From: Chelativorans sp. AA-79
Lineage (GTDB): Bacteria; Pseudomonadota; Alphaproteobacteria; Rhizobiales; Rhizobiaceae
Direction of reading: 5' to 3'
DNA: 64,000 bases
NCBI RefSeq assembly: GCF_029457495.1
Contig: NZ_CP120361.1
Coordinates: 3,736,001-3,800,000, forward strand
A model generated the notes under the pieces. It was not told the origin of the DNA. It worked only from the letters and a program-made list of their open reading frames with translations, and searched no databases. This document shows positions 63,406 to 64,000 of the stretch, one piece after another. The stretch's first letter is position 1, and every line of letters starts with the position of its first letter. Position numbers and translations under genes: made by a program.

Positions 63406-64000
63406 ATGCCTGACATTGCCCGCAGCGACTTTCACATCGAGACAGTGGACGGCTACAGGATCGCCATTCGCGAAGTCCGTTCGGAACGGACCGACCGGGT
63501 GCCGATGATCCTCATGCACGGCACGCGCATCCCAGGGCTCAGCGAGTTCGACCTTCCGGTGGAAAACGGTTCGCTCGCCGCCGACCTGGCTGCCAAGGGG
63601 CACGTGGTCTACATCGTCGACGCGCGTGGCTTCGGGCGCTCGCAGCGCCCGGCGGCGATGGAGCGGCCGCCCGTGCCCGGCGCCGACCCTCTGGTGCGCA
63701 CCATCGAGATCACCCGCGACATCGATGCGGCGGCCAATCACCTGATCGCCGCGACCGGCCAGAAGAAAGTAGGCCTGTTCGGCTGGGGCGTCGGTGGCAC
63801 CTGCTGCGCGATGTATGCGGCTCTCTGGCCGGAAAAGGTCAGCCACATCGTACTCTACACAATGATCTATGGCGGAGCGGGAGACCATCCCCAATTCACC
63901 ATCGGCTCGGTCTGGGACGATCCCGACAATCCTGGCCAGTTCAACCAGAAGCGCTTCGGCAACTACGCTTTCAATTCGCTGGAACTCCTGGACAAGCACT
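63406..64000 (+). CDS. Alpha/beta-fold hydrolase lacking the nucleophile Ser, 3' end beyond window
   Basis: Alpha/beta hydrolase fold; 198 codons are visible from ATG 63406 to the right edge. The oxyanion-type region is LMHGTRIPG and the central DARGFGRSQRP is typical. At the nucleophile elbow, where GxSxG is expected, it reads Gly126-Trp-Gly128-Val-Gly130 (LFGWGVGG), so the serine is replaced by glycine. The adjacent Thr-Cys-Cys cannot be assumed to substitute. The Asp and His of the triad lie beyond the window. It follows tctA 2 by 46 bp and belongs to the same unit. Confidence 0.8.
   Translation, partial: MPDIARSDFHIETVDGYRIAIREVRSERTDRVPMILMHGTRIPGLSEFDLPVENGSLAADLAAKGHVVYIVDARGFGRSQRPAAMERPPVPGADPLVRTIEITRDIDAAANHLIAATGQKKVGLFGWGVGGTCCAMYAALWPEKVSHIVLYTMIYGGAGDHPQFTIGSVWDDPDNPGQFNQKRFGNYAFNSLELLDKH

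Overview
The window is dense, GC-rich DNA (third codon positions mostly G or C) that reads like an accessory catabolic region of an alphaproteobacterium, most likely Hyphomicrobiales and perhaps the Phyllobacteriaceae. Reasons are the many solute-binding-protein transporters, the ugpBAECQ gene order, FCD-type GntR and IclR regulators, and repeated MmgE/PrpD, SDR and HIBADH genes. These names come from my reading of motifs, not from a search. I saw no tRNA, rRNA, CRISPR array, integrase or insertion sequence.

Layout. 1-6.2 kb: a glycerol-3-phosphate ABC importer operon (ugpB-A-E-C-Q, minus strand; ugpQ runs off the left edge) diverging from a ROK-family regulator, with a perfect inverted repeat between them. 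6.5-9.1 kb: an FMN-dependent LLM oxidoreductase followed by a GH13 trehalose-synthase-like enzyme. 9.4-45.9 kb: many transcription units for uptake and breakdown of unknown organic or carboxylic acids. They hold three MmgE/PrpD proteins, three SDRs, two HIBADH-like dehydrogenases, a TTT importer (tctB-A-C), two branched-chain-type ABC importers (livKHMGF; the second has a LivM-LivG fusion), a TRAP importer with fused DctQ-DctM, an aldehyde dehydrogenase, a cupin/SCP2/hydrolase/metallo-beta-lactamase group and a CoA-transferase/hydratase/acyl-CoA dehydrogenase operon. Two paralogous FCD GntR regulators (14.9 and 20.1 kb) lie among them.

45.9-51.0 kb: a cysteine-synthase-like enzyme with a PLP decarboxylase, a broken cupin gene, and a large SARP/TolB/TPR regulator. 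51.2-64 kb: a second catabolic block with an IclR regulator, lipocalin-like protein and Baeyer-Villiger monooxygenase on one side. Opposite and beyond lie three paralogous metal-dependent hydrolases (one stripped of its metal ligands), an amidohydrolase, an HpaI-type aldolase, a large cupin, a second TTT importer (tctC apart from tctBA) and an alpha/beta hydrolase cut by the right edge.

The most striking signal is regulatory. A rare AT-rich element (core GATTGTATTAT; five exact and three near copies) sits upstream of or between transcription units from 13.3 to 44.1 kb. It fits the FadR-type GntR operator pattern, so two GntR paralogues may control a regulon of about 30 kb built from separate operons. 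From 54.6 to 61.2 kb a different palindrome (TTTCA-N5-TGAAA, three copies) does the same and probably belongs to the IclR regulator. The window therefore looks like two adjacent catabolic regulons whose substrates cannot be named from sequence alone.
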